NCBI RefSeq assembly: GCF_050434145.1
Contig: NZ_JBNPVX010000014.1
Span: 1 to 64,000 of the forward strand
DNA from: JAISST01 sp050434145
GTDB lineage: Bacteria; Fusobacteriota; Fusobacteriia; Fusobacteriales; Fusobacteriaceae
Direction of reading: 5' to 3'
Length of the DNA stretch: 64,000 nt
Under the pieces are notes generated by a model that searched no databases, was not told the DNA's origin, and saw only the letters and a program-made list of their open reading frames with translations. Positions 25,431 through 34,300 of the stretch are shown in pieces. A program made the translations under genes and the position numbers. The stretch's first letter is position 1; every line of letters begins with the position of its first letter.

Positions 25431-25747
25431 TATAAGCTATTGTAAAACTATTTTTTCTCTTGTAAACTCAAACTTTTATTGTTTTCTTAATTCTTCTTTT
25501 CCTCCAGCCTCGCTATTCTCGGCTGCTGTTGGGAGTCGGCAGTGCCTTGCTATCCAGTTAGCAAAATGAATGTCTTAGACATGATATTTTGCTTATGTGG
25601 ATAGTATGTCGTGATGCCAGCGAGCATAGAGATCCACAAGCATTGGCTCGGCACTTTTTGAGGCAAGCCCCAACCACCAAAAATTATTTATATAACAATT
25701 TTTGGTGAAAATAATTAAAGAAAACTTTGTATTTCACAACTGCCTAC
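25431..25747 (-). mobile_element. Repeat element copy D (longest form), upstream of fba
   Basis: This copy of about 315 bp has ends TAAGCTATTGTAAAACT and CACAACTGCC. It has the full core hairpin (about 25541-25620) and GAGGCAAGCCCC. The flanks TACATATTAT (25421-25430) and TACATATGAT (25746-25755) match at 9 of 10 positions. The gene-proximal end is 24-26 nt from the fba ATG. Confidence 0.85.
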
Positions 25748-25795
25748 ATATGATTTTTATATCCTTATTAACTTTAATAAATAATAATAAAATAA

Positions 25796-26305
25796 TTATT
25801 TTGAATATATTTCTTTTAATACATATCTTATAAAATATTTAATTTTTAATCTCTTTCTTATTATAATTAAAGATTCTGGTACAAGTTCTATTACATTTTT
25901 TATTACATTTTGATATTTATTTCTACTACTATTTATTAAATTTTGTGAAGTTATTATTGTGGAAATCATGAATAAATTTGCCATTCTCAAAAAATTTGCA
26001 CATGCTACATATAAGCCTTCTTTTGTAACATAGACAGTAAAGTTAGTTATAAAAACATTTATATTTACTTTCCACAAAACTCTACCTTCTTGCACTATGA
26101 ATATCTGTATTATACATGTTATAAAATACAATAATAATAATACACCTATTTTTTTTAAAGTTTGTCTTACATTTTTATTAGTAAATATATTTATTACTAG
26201 TAGCAGGAAAAAAATTCCTGTTATAACATACAAATTCTTAATAATAATATTTATTAAAAGTATACTCAGCAGACTCAAAAGACCTAGCCACTTATTTTTT
26301 GACAA
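25796..26305 (-). CDS. Polytopic membrane protein, possibly EcfT/CbiQ-like
   Basis: The 169-residue product has about four hydrophobic spans (roughly 7-25, 27-42, 54-73, 107-121) and a basic tail ending KYFIRYVLKEIYSK. The segment VTKEGLYVACANFLRMANLF resembles the transmembrane component of energy-coupling-factor vitamin importers. The protein is shorter than typical EcfT, and the coupling helix motif is not clear. It overlaps the end of serS by 14 nt, so it is translationally coupled to it. No ATPase or S-component is in the window. Treat the EcfT link as tentative. Confidence 0.5.
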   Translation of the reverse strand: MSKNKWLGLLSLLSILLINIIIKNLYVITGIFFLLLVINIFTNKNVRQTLKKIGVLLLLYFITCIIQIFIVQEGRVLWKVNINVFITNFTVYVTKEGLYVACANFLRMANLFMISTIITSQNLINSSRNKYQNVIKNVIELVPESLIIIRKRLKIKYFIRYVLKEIYSK

Positions 26306-27569
26306 TATCTATTCCTCCCATATAAGGAATTAATACTCTCGGAATAAGAAAAGATCCGTCCTCTTGTTGATAATTTTCCATTATAGCAACCAATGTTCTT
26401 CCCACTGCCAACCCTGATCCATTCAATGTATGGCAAAACTCACTTTTTCCATTTCCATTAGCTGGTCTATATTTCAATCCCATTCTTCTTGCTTGAAAAT
26501 CTGTACAATTTGAGCAAGAAGATATTTCTCTATATTTATTTTGTGATGGTAACCATACTTCTATGTCATAAGTTTTAGCTGCACTAAATCCCATGTCACC
26601 AGAACATAATTGAATCACTCTATATGGTAACTCTAACTTCTGCAGTATAGTTTCAGCATTTTTTACCATTTTCTCTAATTCATCATATGAGGTTTCCTTA
26701 TTGGTTATTTTTACCATTTCCACTTTATTAAATTGGTGAACTCTAATTATTCCTTTTACATCTCTGCCATAAGAACCAGCTTCCCTTCTAAAGCAAGGAG
26801 AGTATGCAGTATAATACTTTGGTAATTCTTTTTCTTGTAATATTTCTTCACGATTTATATTTGTCATCGTTATTTCTGATGTTGAGATCAAGAACATATC
26901 ATCTTCCACTATTTTATACATATCTTCTTCAAATTTTGGAAGTTGCCCTGTTCCTTCACATATCTCTCTTTTGACTAAAAACGGTGTTAGATGCTCGGTA
27001 TAGCCATGTTCTGTAGTATGAGTGTCCAACATAAAGTTAATCAATGCACGTTCCAATCTAGCTCCTGCACCTCTATATAAGACAAATCTAGCTCCACTTA
27101 GTTTGGCTCCCCTTTCAAAATCCAATATTTCAAGTGCTTCACCTATTTCCCAGTGAGCTTTTGGTTCAAAGGAAAATTCTGTTGGCTTTCCCCATGTTTT
27201 GATTTCTACATTCTCTTCTTCATCTTTTCCTATTGGAGTATCATTGTGATACATATTTGGTATTATCATTTGAAAGTATTTTATCTTTTCATCAATTTCA
27301 GACAAACTTTTGTCTAATTCTTTTATTTTTTCTGAGACAGAAGACATTTCCTTTATTAATTCATCAGTATTTTCTTTTTCTTTTTTCAATCTTGCAATTT
27401 CAGCAGATGCAATATTTCTTTTTTGCTTTAATGCTTCCACCTCTGTCAATACACTTCGTCTTTCTATATCCATTTTTTCAAATTCTTCCATATCAAGGTT
27501 AGAATTTCTATTTTTCAACATTTCTTTTATTACTTCTTTGTTTTCCCTAAGAAATTTTAGATCTAACAT
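26292..27569 (-). CDS. serS: Seryl-tRNA synthetase
   Basis: SerS charges tRNA(Ser) and tRNA(Sec). The 425-residue class II enzyme has the N-terminal coiled-coil arm (about 27-105, Lys/Glu-rich). Motif 2 is CFRREAGSYGRDVKGIIRVHQF near 262-283, and motif 3 is NGSGLAVGRTLVAIMENYQ near 376-394. It lies 54 nt after lpxD at the end of the bamA-ompH-lpxD group. Confidence 0.97.
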   Translation of the reverse strand: MLDLKFLRENKEVIKEMLKNRNSNLDMEEFEKMDIERRSVLTEVEALKQKRNIASAEIARLKKEKENTDELIKEMSSVSEKIKELDKSLSEIDEKIKYFQMIIPNMYHNDTPIGKDEEENVEIKTWGKPTEFSFEPKAHWEIGEALEILDFERGAKLSGARFVLYRGAGARLERALINFMLDTHTTEHGYTEHLTPFLVKREICEGTGQLPKFEEDMYKIVEDDMFLISTSEITMTNINREEILQEKELPKYYTAYSPCFRREAGSYGRDVKGIIRVHQFNKVEMVKITNKETSYDELEKMVKNAETILQKLELPYRVIQLCSGDMGFSAAKTYDIEVWLPSQNKYREISSCSNCTDFQARRMGLKYRPANGNGKSEFCHTLNGSGLAVGRTLVAIMENYQQEDGSFLIPRVLIPYMGGIDIVKK

Positions 27570-27623
27570 AATAACTCCTTCAAAAAAATTTAGTCTTTAT
27601 AAGTTTGTTTTATATTGAAAATT

Positions 27624-28637
27624 TTATTCTTTAATTAATTCTTCCAATTTTTTTATTTTCTTCATGGTTTCAGGCAATTTTTTAAGTGCAGCTTTTATTC
27701 TTAAATCGTCTTTTAATGGTACCAATGGAAATCCTGACAATATTTGATTATCATCTACACTGCCAGTAACACCACCTCTTCCTCCTATCATTACATTATT
27801 ACCAATTTTTATATGACCTGCCACTCCTGCTTGTCCAGCTATAGTAACATTTTCACCTATTTCTGCACTCCCTGATATTCCAACTTGTGAAACTATTAAA
27901 GTATTTTCACCTACTATCACATTATGAGCTATCTGAACCAAATTATCTATTTTTACATATTTTTTTACAATTGTATTTCCTATTGCTCCTCTATCAATTG
28001 TTGTATTTGATCCTACCTCTACATAATCTTCTAAAATAACTGCTCCTATTTGATCTATCTTTGTATTATTTCCATTTATTTTTACAAATCCAAATCCATC
28101 TCCACCTATAATACAACCTGGATTTAATACACAGCTTTTACCAATTTGGCAAAATTCTCGTATTACTGTGTTGGGGTATATAATAGTGTCATTTCCTATA
28201 ACAACACCTTGACCTATACTTACATTTGGGTAAATAGTAACATTATCACCTATTATTACATCATGACCAATATAAACATTGGGAGCAATATTTGAATTAT
28301 TTCCAATCTTAGCACTATCCTCTATCGGTTTAGAAAAAGGTTTTAACTTGCGTTTAAAGAAAGCTAAAATTTTAGGCATTAATTCTCTAGGATTTTCTTT
28401 TACAACAAGATAAGTTTTTCCTAGATCTTTTGGTAAATCTACATCTGGAACTATTATAAATTTTGCTTTGGTTTCATTTAGTTTCTTTAAAAATTTATCA
28501 CTATCTGCAAAAGTTATTGAATCCTCTCTTGATTGAAAAAAGGGAGTAAGCCCTGATATTGTATCAGAACTCAACTCTCCCCTTATTTCACAATTAAGGA
28601 TGGCAACCAAATCAGCTATTTTATAACTAATCATCAT
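27624..28637 (-). CDS. lpxD: UDP-3-O-acylglucosamine N-acyltransferase LpxD
   Basis: LpxD adds the second acyl chain in lipid A synthesis, which shows that the organism makes LPS. The 337-residue product has an N-terminal uridine-binding domain, then a left-handed beta helix of hexapeptide repeats (about 100-300, for example IGNNSNIAPNVYIGHDVIIG). The catalytic His lies in VQIAHNVIVGENTLI. It ends in a helix (about 312-336) that contacts acyl carrier protein. It is preceded by ompH (15 nt) and bamA, the same order as in proteobacteria, although lpxA and fabZ do not follow. Confidence 0.96.
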   Translation of the reverse strand: MMISYKIADLVAILNCEIRGELSSDTISGLTPFFQSREDSITFADSDKFLKKLNETKAKFIIVPDVDLPKDLGKTYLVVKENPRELMPKILAFFKRKLKPFSKPIEDSAKIGNNSNIAPNVYIGHDVIIGDNVTIYPNVSIGQGVVIGNDTIIYPNTVIREFCQIGKSCVLNPGCIIGGDGFGFVKINGNNTKIDQIGAVILEDYVEVGSNTTIDRGAIGNTIVKKYVKIDNLVQIAHNVIVGENTLIVSQVGISGSAEIGENVTIAGQAGVAGHIKIGNNVMIGGRGGVTGSVDDNQILSGFPLVPLKDDLRIKAALKKLPETMKKIKKLEELIKE

Positions 28638-28652
28638 TACCCCCTATATTTT

Positions 28653-29114
28653 TTATTTATTTGATTCTGTAATTACATCTTGAGTTATATTAACTCCACC
28701 ATATAATAAAGAATTTGCTTCAAACACTTGACTCATTTTTTTACTAGTTGCTACACTTTTTATAGCAGATTGTATTTTTGCTTGAATTGTTTGCATTTCT
28801 TTAGTTTCAGCATCTGCTAATTCTTTTTGTTTTGTAGCAACAGTACTTTGAAATTTTTTAACTCTGTCATCTAAAGCTTTCTTTTTAGCATCTGTAGGTG
28901 ACGCGTTGTATTCAACTTGTAACTTCTGAATTTCAATCTCTTCTTTGTTTAATTCATTTTCTAATTTTTTTCTCATTTCATCTAATTTTTTATATGCTGG
29001 TGCTGTATTCTTATATCCAGCCATTACCGCTCTTGCATCAACAACTCCTACATTATTTGCTAATATTGATGCTGATATCCCTAATGATAATAGAAATATA
29101 GCTAATTTTTTCAT
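28653..29114 (-). CDS. skp: Periplasmic OmpH/Skp-family chaperone
   Basis: Skp holds unfolded outer-membrane proteins on their way to the Bam complex. The 153-residue product has a signal peptide (1-19, ending ILANN). It starts NVGVVDARAVMAGYKN, as family members do, and has a long charged coiled-coil hairpin (about 37-125). The bamA-skp-lpxD order supports the call. A 109-nt gap separates it from bamA; no convincing promoter was seen there. Confidence 0.92.
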   Translation of the reverse strand: MKKLAIFLLSLGISASILANNVGVVDARAVMAGYKNTAPAYKKLDEMRKKLENELNKEEIEIQKLQVEYNASPTDAKKKALDDRVKKFQSTVATKQKELADAETKEMQTIQAKIQSAIKSVATSKKMSQVFEANSLLYGGVNITQDVITESNK

Positions 29115-29223
29115 TTCTTACCTCCAAGATTTTGTTAAATATTATTACGTATTTTAGACTACCTTTTTTCTGCTAAAGTTTAAATTTATTTCTTTTATTT
29201 TTATGTGTTTTAATGTTGTTAGA

Positions 29224-31308
29224 CTAGAATGAATGCCCCATATTGAAGTAGAATTCCATTCCACTATCTAATCTTTTACCTACTGGCCATCCAAAGTCAA
29301 ATCTTAATGGACCTACTGGTGTATTTAGTCTTAATCCTACCCCAGCTGTAGTTCCCCATTGATGTGGGAAATCTCTATCTCTTCCATAATCCATATCTCT
29401 TCCTTTGTTATCCCATGCTCTACCAGCATCAAAGAAAGCCACCAATCCAATTACATCATTAAGTTGAGTTCTATTTTCTATACTAGCTGTAACTTTTTTA
29501 GTACCTCTAAAGAATCCACCATCATATCCTCTAAGTGAATTTCCACCACCTACCCAGAATCTTTGAGTTTCTTTAGTATCCTCTGTCATGACACCAGTCA
29601 CTACTCTATATGCAAATGTATTCTTTTTGAATAAACCTCTATGATAAGTTCTTAGTTCTAGTGTTGCATTTCCAAATGTACCACCTTTGTATCCACTAGC
29701 TGAACCACCTTCTAATTGCAATTTTGCATAAAATCCTTTTGTTGTATTCCATGGATGATTTCTTGTATCATAAGTTATTGCAGGCGCCAAACTCCATAAG
29801 AAATATTTATCATCTATTCCTTCAACTTTGTTTACACCAGTGGAATCCCAATAATAATCCCCATTTGACTTAGTAAATTTAGATTTTCTTGCTTTCTCTC
29901 TTACATATTCACCTTTAGCTGTAATACTTAACCTTGTATTTTTACTCAATCCTTTACCTAATGTAAGCTTTGCTCCTACTGTATCTATTTTATTAAATAA
30001 TCTACTATCATCATCTTCATACTGATTGAAATATGCTGACCATCCCCATGAAATTCTGTTTGTTCCTCTTATCCAAGGATCATAAAAATTAATTGAGAAG
30101 TTAGAATAATTCTCACTTGATCTTTCATAAGATACTCCAATGTCTTGGCCTCTACCTTTCCAGTTACTATCTTTAAGAGATAATGATCCCATAAATCCTA
30201 CTTCTGATCCATAAGAAATTGCACCTTGAAGCATAGCAGTTCTCTCTTCATCAACCAATAAAACAATTGATTTTCCTTCATTATCACCAGGAATTGGATT
30301 TGCTTCATATTTAATATTTTTAAAATGTCCCAATCGCATTAAATTATTAACTGTTTCATCATAATCATTTGAATTAAATACTTGACCTTTCTTTATTTCA
30401 ATTTCTCTTTCTATTACATAGTCATGCGTTTTCAATTGATCATCACTTGGTTTTCGTCTTTCACCTTTTTGTTTAACAACCATTTTTTTCCATTGAATAT
30501 CTCTTACTATTCCCTCATTTAAATACACTTCTAATTCTAGATTAGAATTTATTCCCATATCTGCTACTTCTGCTAATGCATAACCTGCTTTGTGATATTT
30601 TCCCAAAACATTATCTCTATCACTTCTAACAGTATTAATGTCAAACATTTTTCCAACTTGTGTTTTCATCTCACGCATTAATTCTTCATCAGTAAACATA
30701 GTATTTCCATAAAAAACAATTCCATTTAATACTGGATTTTCTTTTACATTATATACTATTCTTACACCTCTTCCTTCACCAAAAGCTTCTGGAATTACTT
30801 CCATAAACATTCCACTTTCTACTAGATTTCTATGTCCTTCAATTATTTTGTTTCTTGAAAAATAACTACCTACTTTAATTGGGACTAAACTTCTCAATTT
30901 TTCTGTAGATACATGTCTGTTTCCTTTAAAAACTATTGAGTTGATTAATAATGACTTATCTACTTGCCCAACCTCTGATAATGGAATTATACCCTTACCT
31001 TCCAGTATTTGCCTTGTTTCTCTATTTTCCAAGACATTTACTGTTAATTTTATTCCACCATCTATTACTGAAGTTTGTATTGCAACATCTTCAATAAAAT
31101 CTAATGATTTGATTTTTTCATAGTCACTTACCATCTTTTCAGTAGAATATACTTCTCCTACTTTTGAACTCATGTTGTTAACAATAGTTTTGGCTGGTAC
31201 CTCACGATTATTTACAACATCAATTTGTTTGATAATGACATTTTCATTCGCTGCAAAGCTTACTATTCCTAAGACAAACATCATTAGTAATATTATCTGC
31301 TTTTTCAT
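29224..31308 (-). CDS. bamA: Outer-membrane protein assembly factor BamA
   Basis: BamA inserts beta-barrel proteins into the outer membrane. The 694-residue product has a signal peptide (MKKQIILLMMFVLGIVSFA) and POTRA domains over about 20-340, for example NSIVFKGNRHVSTEKL and GIVFYGNTMFTDEEL. A C-terminal 16-strand barrel carries the loop-6 motif GGGNSLRGYDGG, and the final residue is Phe in FYFNMGHSF, as expected for a barrel. I start at the ATG at 31308 because GGAGG lies 7-8 nt upstream; an in-frame start at 31350 would put 14 residues before the signal peptide. It lies 68 nt downstream of tamB. Confidence 0.96.
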   Translation of the reverse strand: MKKQIILLMMFVLGIVSFAANENVIIKQIDVVNNREVPAKTIVNNMSSKVGEVYSTEKMVSDYEKIKSLDFIEDVAIQTSVIDGGIKLTVNVLENRETRQILEGKGIIPLSEVGQVDKSLLINSIVFKGNRHVSTEKLRSLVPIKVGSYFSRNKIIEGHRNLVESGMFMEVIPEAFGEGRGVRIVYNVKENPVLNGIVFYGNTMFTDEELMREMKTQVGKMFDINTVRSDRDNVLGKYHKAGYALAEVADMGINSNLELEVYLNEGIVRDIQWKKMVVKQKGERRKPSDDQLKTHDYVIEREIEIKKGQVFNSNDYDETVNNLMRLGHFKNIKYEANPIPGDNEGKSIVLLVDEERTAMLQGAISYGSEVGFMGSLSLKDSNWKGRGQDIGVSYERSSENYSNFSINFYDPWIRGTNRISWGWSAYFNQYEDDDSRLFNKIDTVGAKLTLGKGLSKNTRLSITAKGEYVREKARKSKFTKSNGDYYWDSTGVNKVEGIDDKYFLWSLAPAITYDTRNHPWNTTKGFYAKLQLEGGSASGYKGGTFGNATLELRTYHRGLFKKNTFAYRVVTGVMTEDTKETQRFWVGGGNSLRGYDGGFFRGTKKVTASIENRTQLNDVIGLVAFFDAGRAWDNKGRDMDYGRDRDFPHQWGTTAGVGLRLNTPVGPLRFDFGWPVGKRLDSGMEFYFNMGHSF

Positions 31309-31376
31309 CTTAACCTCCAAGTTTACTTTATATAAATTTTTTATTGCCAAAAATATTTACATGCCTATATTATACA

Positions 31377-34300
31377 CTATTTTTTGAATATATCCAACAT
31401 ATTATCATATTTTTTTTCAAATTTAAAGTCAATATGATAATTTATTGAATTTTTATTTGAGTTTACCTCATCAGTTTTTCTTTTATAATCTGGTACTTTC
31501 CCCGCACCAAGACCTATACTTCGCCCTTCTTTATATCTATATTGAACTGAAAAATCATATTCATTGAGTGCTCCACTTTCGTCACTATTTTTTCTATTTG
31601 TTTGATTTTCGTCTATTAATGTTGCAGAGGCTACCCAAAATAATTTATCTTTATAAATATTATTTTCTGCTTCCAAAACTACTCCGAACTTAAATTCAGT
31701 TTCATCTGTTTGATACCTACTATTAGTTTCTTTTGTCCCAAACAAACTTGATCTTAATCTAAATTTAGACAATCCAAAAAAGTTTTTTATTTTTCTTGTA
31801 AAAGGTCTTATGAAAGCCTGTGATATTTGATCATTTAAAATTGACCTTACTAGTCTTGCAGTAGTTTCGTCTTGTATCTCACTTTCACCAGAAAGTAATG
31901 ATCTCAAATCTCCAGAAGAATTTCCATCTCTTGATGAGATATTAAATCTTAATTTTTTAAATTCACCATTTATACCTACTCTCAAATCTTCACCATCTAC
32001 TTCAACTTTTGAATCTATATAAACTGTTGGATTTATATTAGGCAAATATTCATCTTTTTTGGTAAAAGAAACTACTCCTCTATTTATTATAAATGTACTC
32101 TCATTTATATTTACTGACCCATTCCTCACTTCTGCATCTCCTAATAATACAAGCTCTGAGCCTATTCCTTTTAATGTTCCATGTGAGAATACATCCCCTT
32201 TGACATCACCAACAAATGCATTCACATCCTTTATATCTAATTTCACTCCATTTTTTATATTAAAAGCTAGATCCAGTTCGAGTGGATTATCAAAAGATGC
32301 ATCTACTCTGAAGTCAGAACCAAGATCTCTACTTGCACTTGCTACTTTTGAAGTTGATCTAAATAGTAAATTAGCTATGATTTGATATATATTTTTGCTT
32401 TCTACTGGTATTTTGGAAACAAGTCCTTCATCAATTTGAAAATTTCCTTTAAGTTTGTTTTTATTAAAACTTAAGTCTCCATTGCACATTAGTCTAAAAT
32501 TGTCACTATATCTATAATCTATTTTGTTTAATTTCATTTTCACATCATAATCAAGATTTTCTCTTAGATTTTCATCTTTTAATGTATCCATTGTAAGATT
32601 CTTTAGACTTCCACTAGCTTCTATTGTACCATTATTCAAATTTCCTTTAAATCTCTCGATGGAAAGATTTTGTCCATTAAGATTTATTCTACTATTTAAT
32701 TCTTTGAGATTTACATAATATTTATTCATACTTATAGAAAAATTATCCAAAATAAAATGTCCTCTATTAGCATTATTCTCTATAGTTACATCTAGGTTAG
32801 ATGTTCCACTAATATTATTCATACCAAATTTATTTAATAAGGCATTCAAAAAACTCAAATCTATTTTTGAAGATTGTAAATTAAAGCTATATTTATCACT
32901 TTTCAGTTCTTTGTTACCACTTAACCTAAGAGAATTATTTAAATAATTAAAAGATGCATTTTCCAATATTATTTTATTTAGATCCCCTTTTCCTCCTATT
33001 GATATATTATTTAGTTTGATATCAGATATTGCTATTTCTTTGCCATTGGCACTAAGATTGTAAGCAATCTCATTAAATTTGCCTTTTGCTTTACCATTTA
33101 TTACTATATTTCCATTGATATCATTTCTCTTAATATATTCTGATATATCACTTAACTTTAATATATTATTCTCTATAGTCATATCAACTGTTTTTTCTTT
33201 TAAATCAATTAGGCCAGAGCTAGTAATTAATGAATTTTGGTCATTATTTTGTATTGATAAATTTTGTACTGTAACTATCCCATCAATAAGATTATCACTC
33301 TTATACCCAGCTTTTGCATATATATTAGGTAATTTATTTCTACTTATATATCCTTTGTCTAAAGTTCCTTCCAATTTTATTGATATTTTTTTCCCTATTC
33401 CTTCTATTTGGATCACACCTATAGCTCTGTGTCTTAATGATGATGTTGTGTAATAATCAGTCAAGGTTTCTTCTAATATATTTATTCTGGCATTGTATTT
33501 ATTATCTTCCAAATTATATATACCATCTGCAAAGCTTTCATTTATCTTAAATTTATTCATAGTAATTTTTTTATTTTTATATACTACATTACCATTAAAA
33601 TTAACAACTTTTCCATCACCAAAAATTATTTGTGTTTTCTTTATTTTTAAATTTCCTATTGGGTCCTCAAAACTTCCTTTCAATTCTCCATTTACATCTT
33701 CCATTACAAATTCTAAATTATTCAATGGAATTTGTTCATTACTCATGCCAGTGATGCTTATCTTCATATCTTGCTTTTTATTTTTTAAGTCAATATCACC
33801 TGATACACTAAATAGTTGATTCTTAAAATCTACTATTGTTAGTTTTTGATTTTTTAAACCATATCCTAATTTTATTCCATGAGTCTCATACTCCTTATAA
33901 CCTATCTTTCCAATTTCACCAAAAAATTCAGAAAAAATTTCTTTGCCTTTGGTTAGCTTAAGATTACCATATAAATGATATAGTTTTAATATATAATCTA
34001 CTGACAATTCATCAATATCAGTATCTATCTCTATTGGATTATTTTTTCCGTCCTTTATAATTGTTCCAAGAAATGTACTTTTTATTTTTATGTCTTTGCC
34101 TTTTATTCTTCTCAGAAATAAAAAGTCTTCTGCATTAAATCCCAGATTTATTCTATCTTCATTAAGATTCATATCTCCATATATATATATTTTTTTACTA
34201 GCTGTATCTAGTGGTTTCCAAAATATGATGTCTTCTTCTTTCTTCTTTTTTTCTTTCTCTTTTTTTTCATTGGTTATTTTCTCTTCCAATTTTTCTTGAA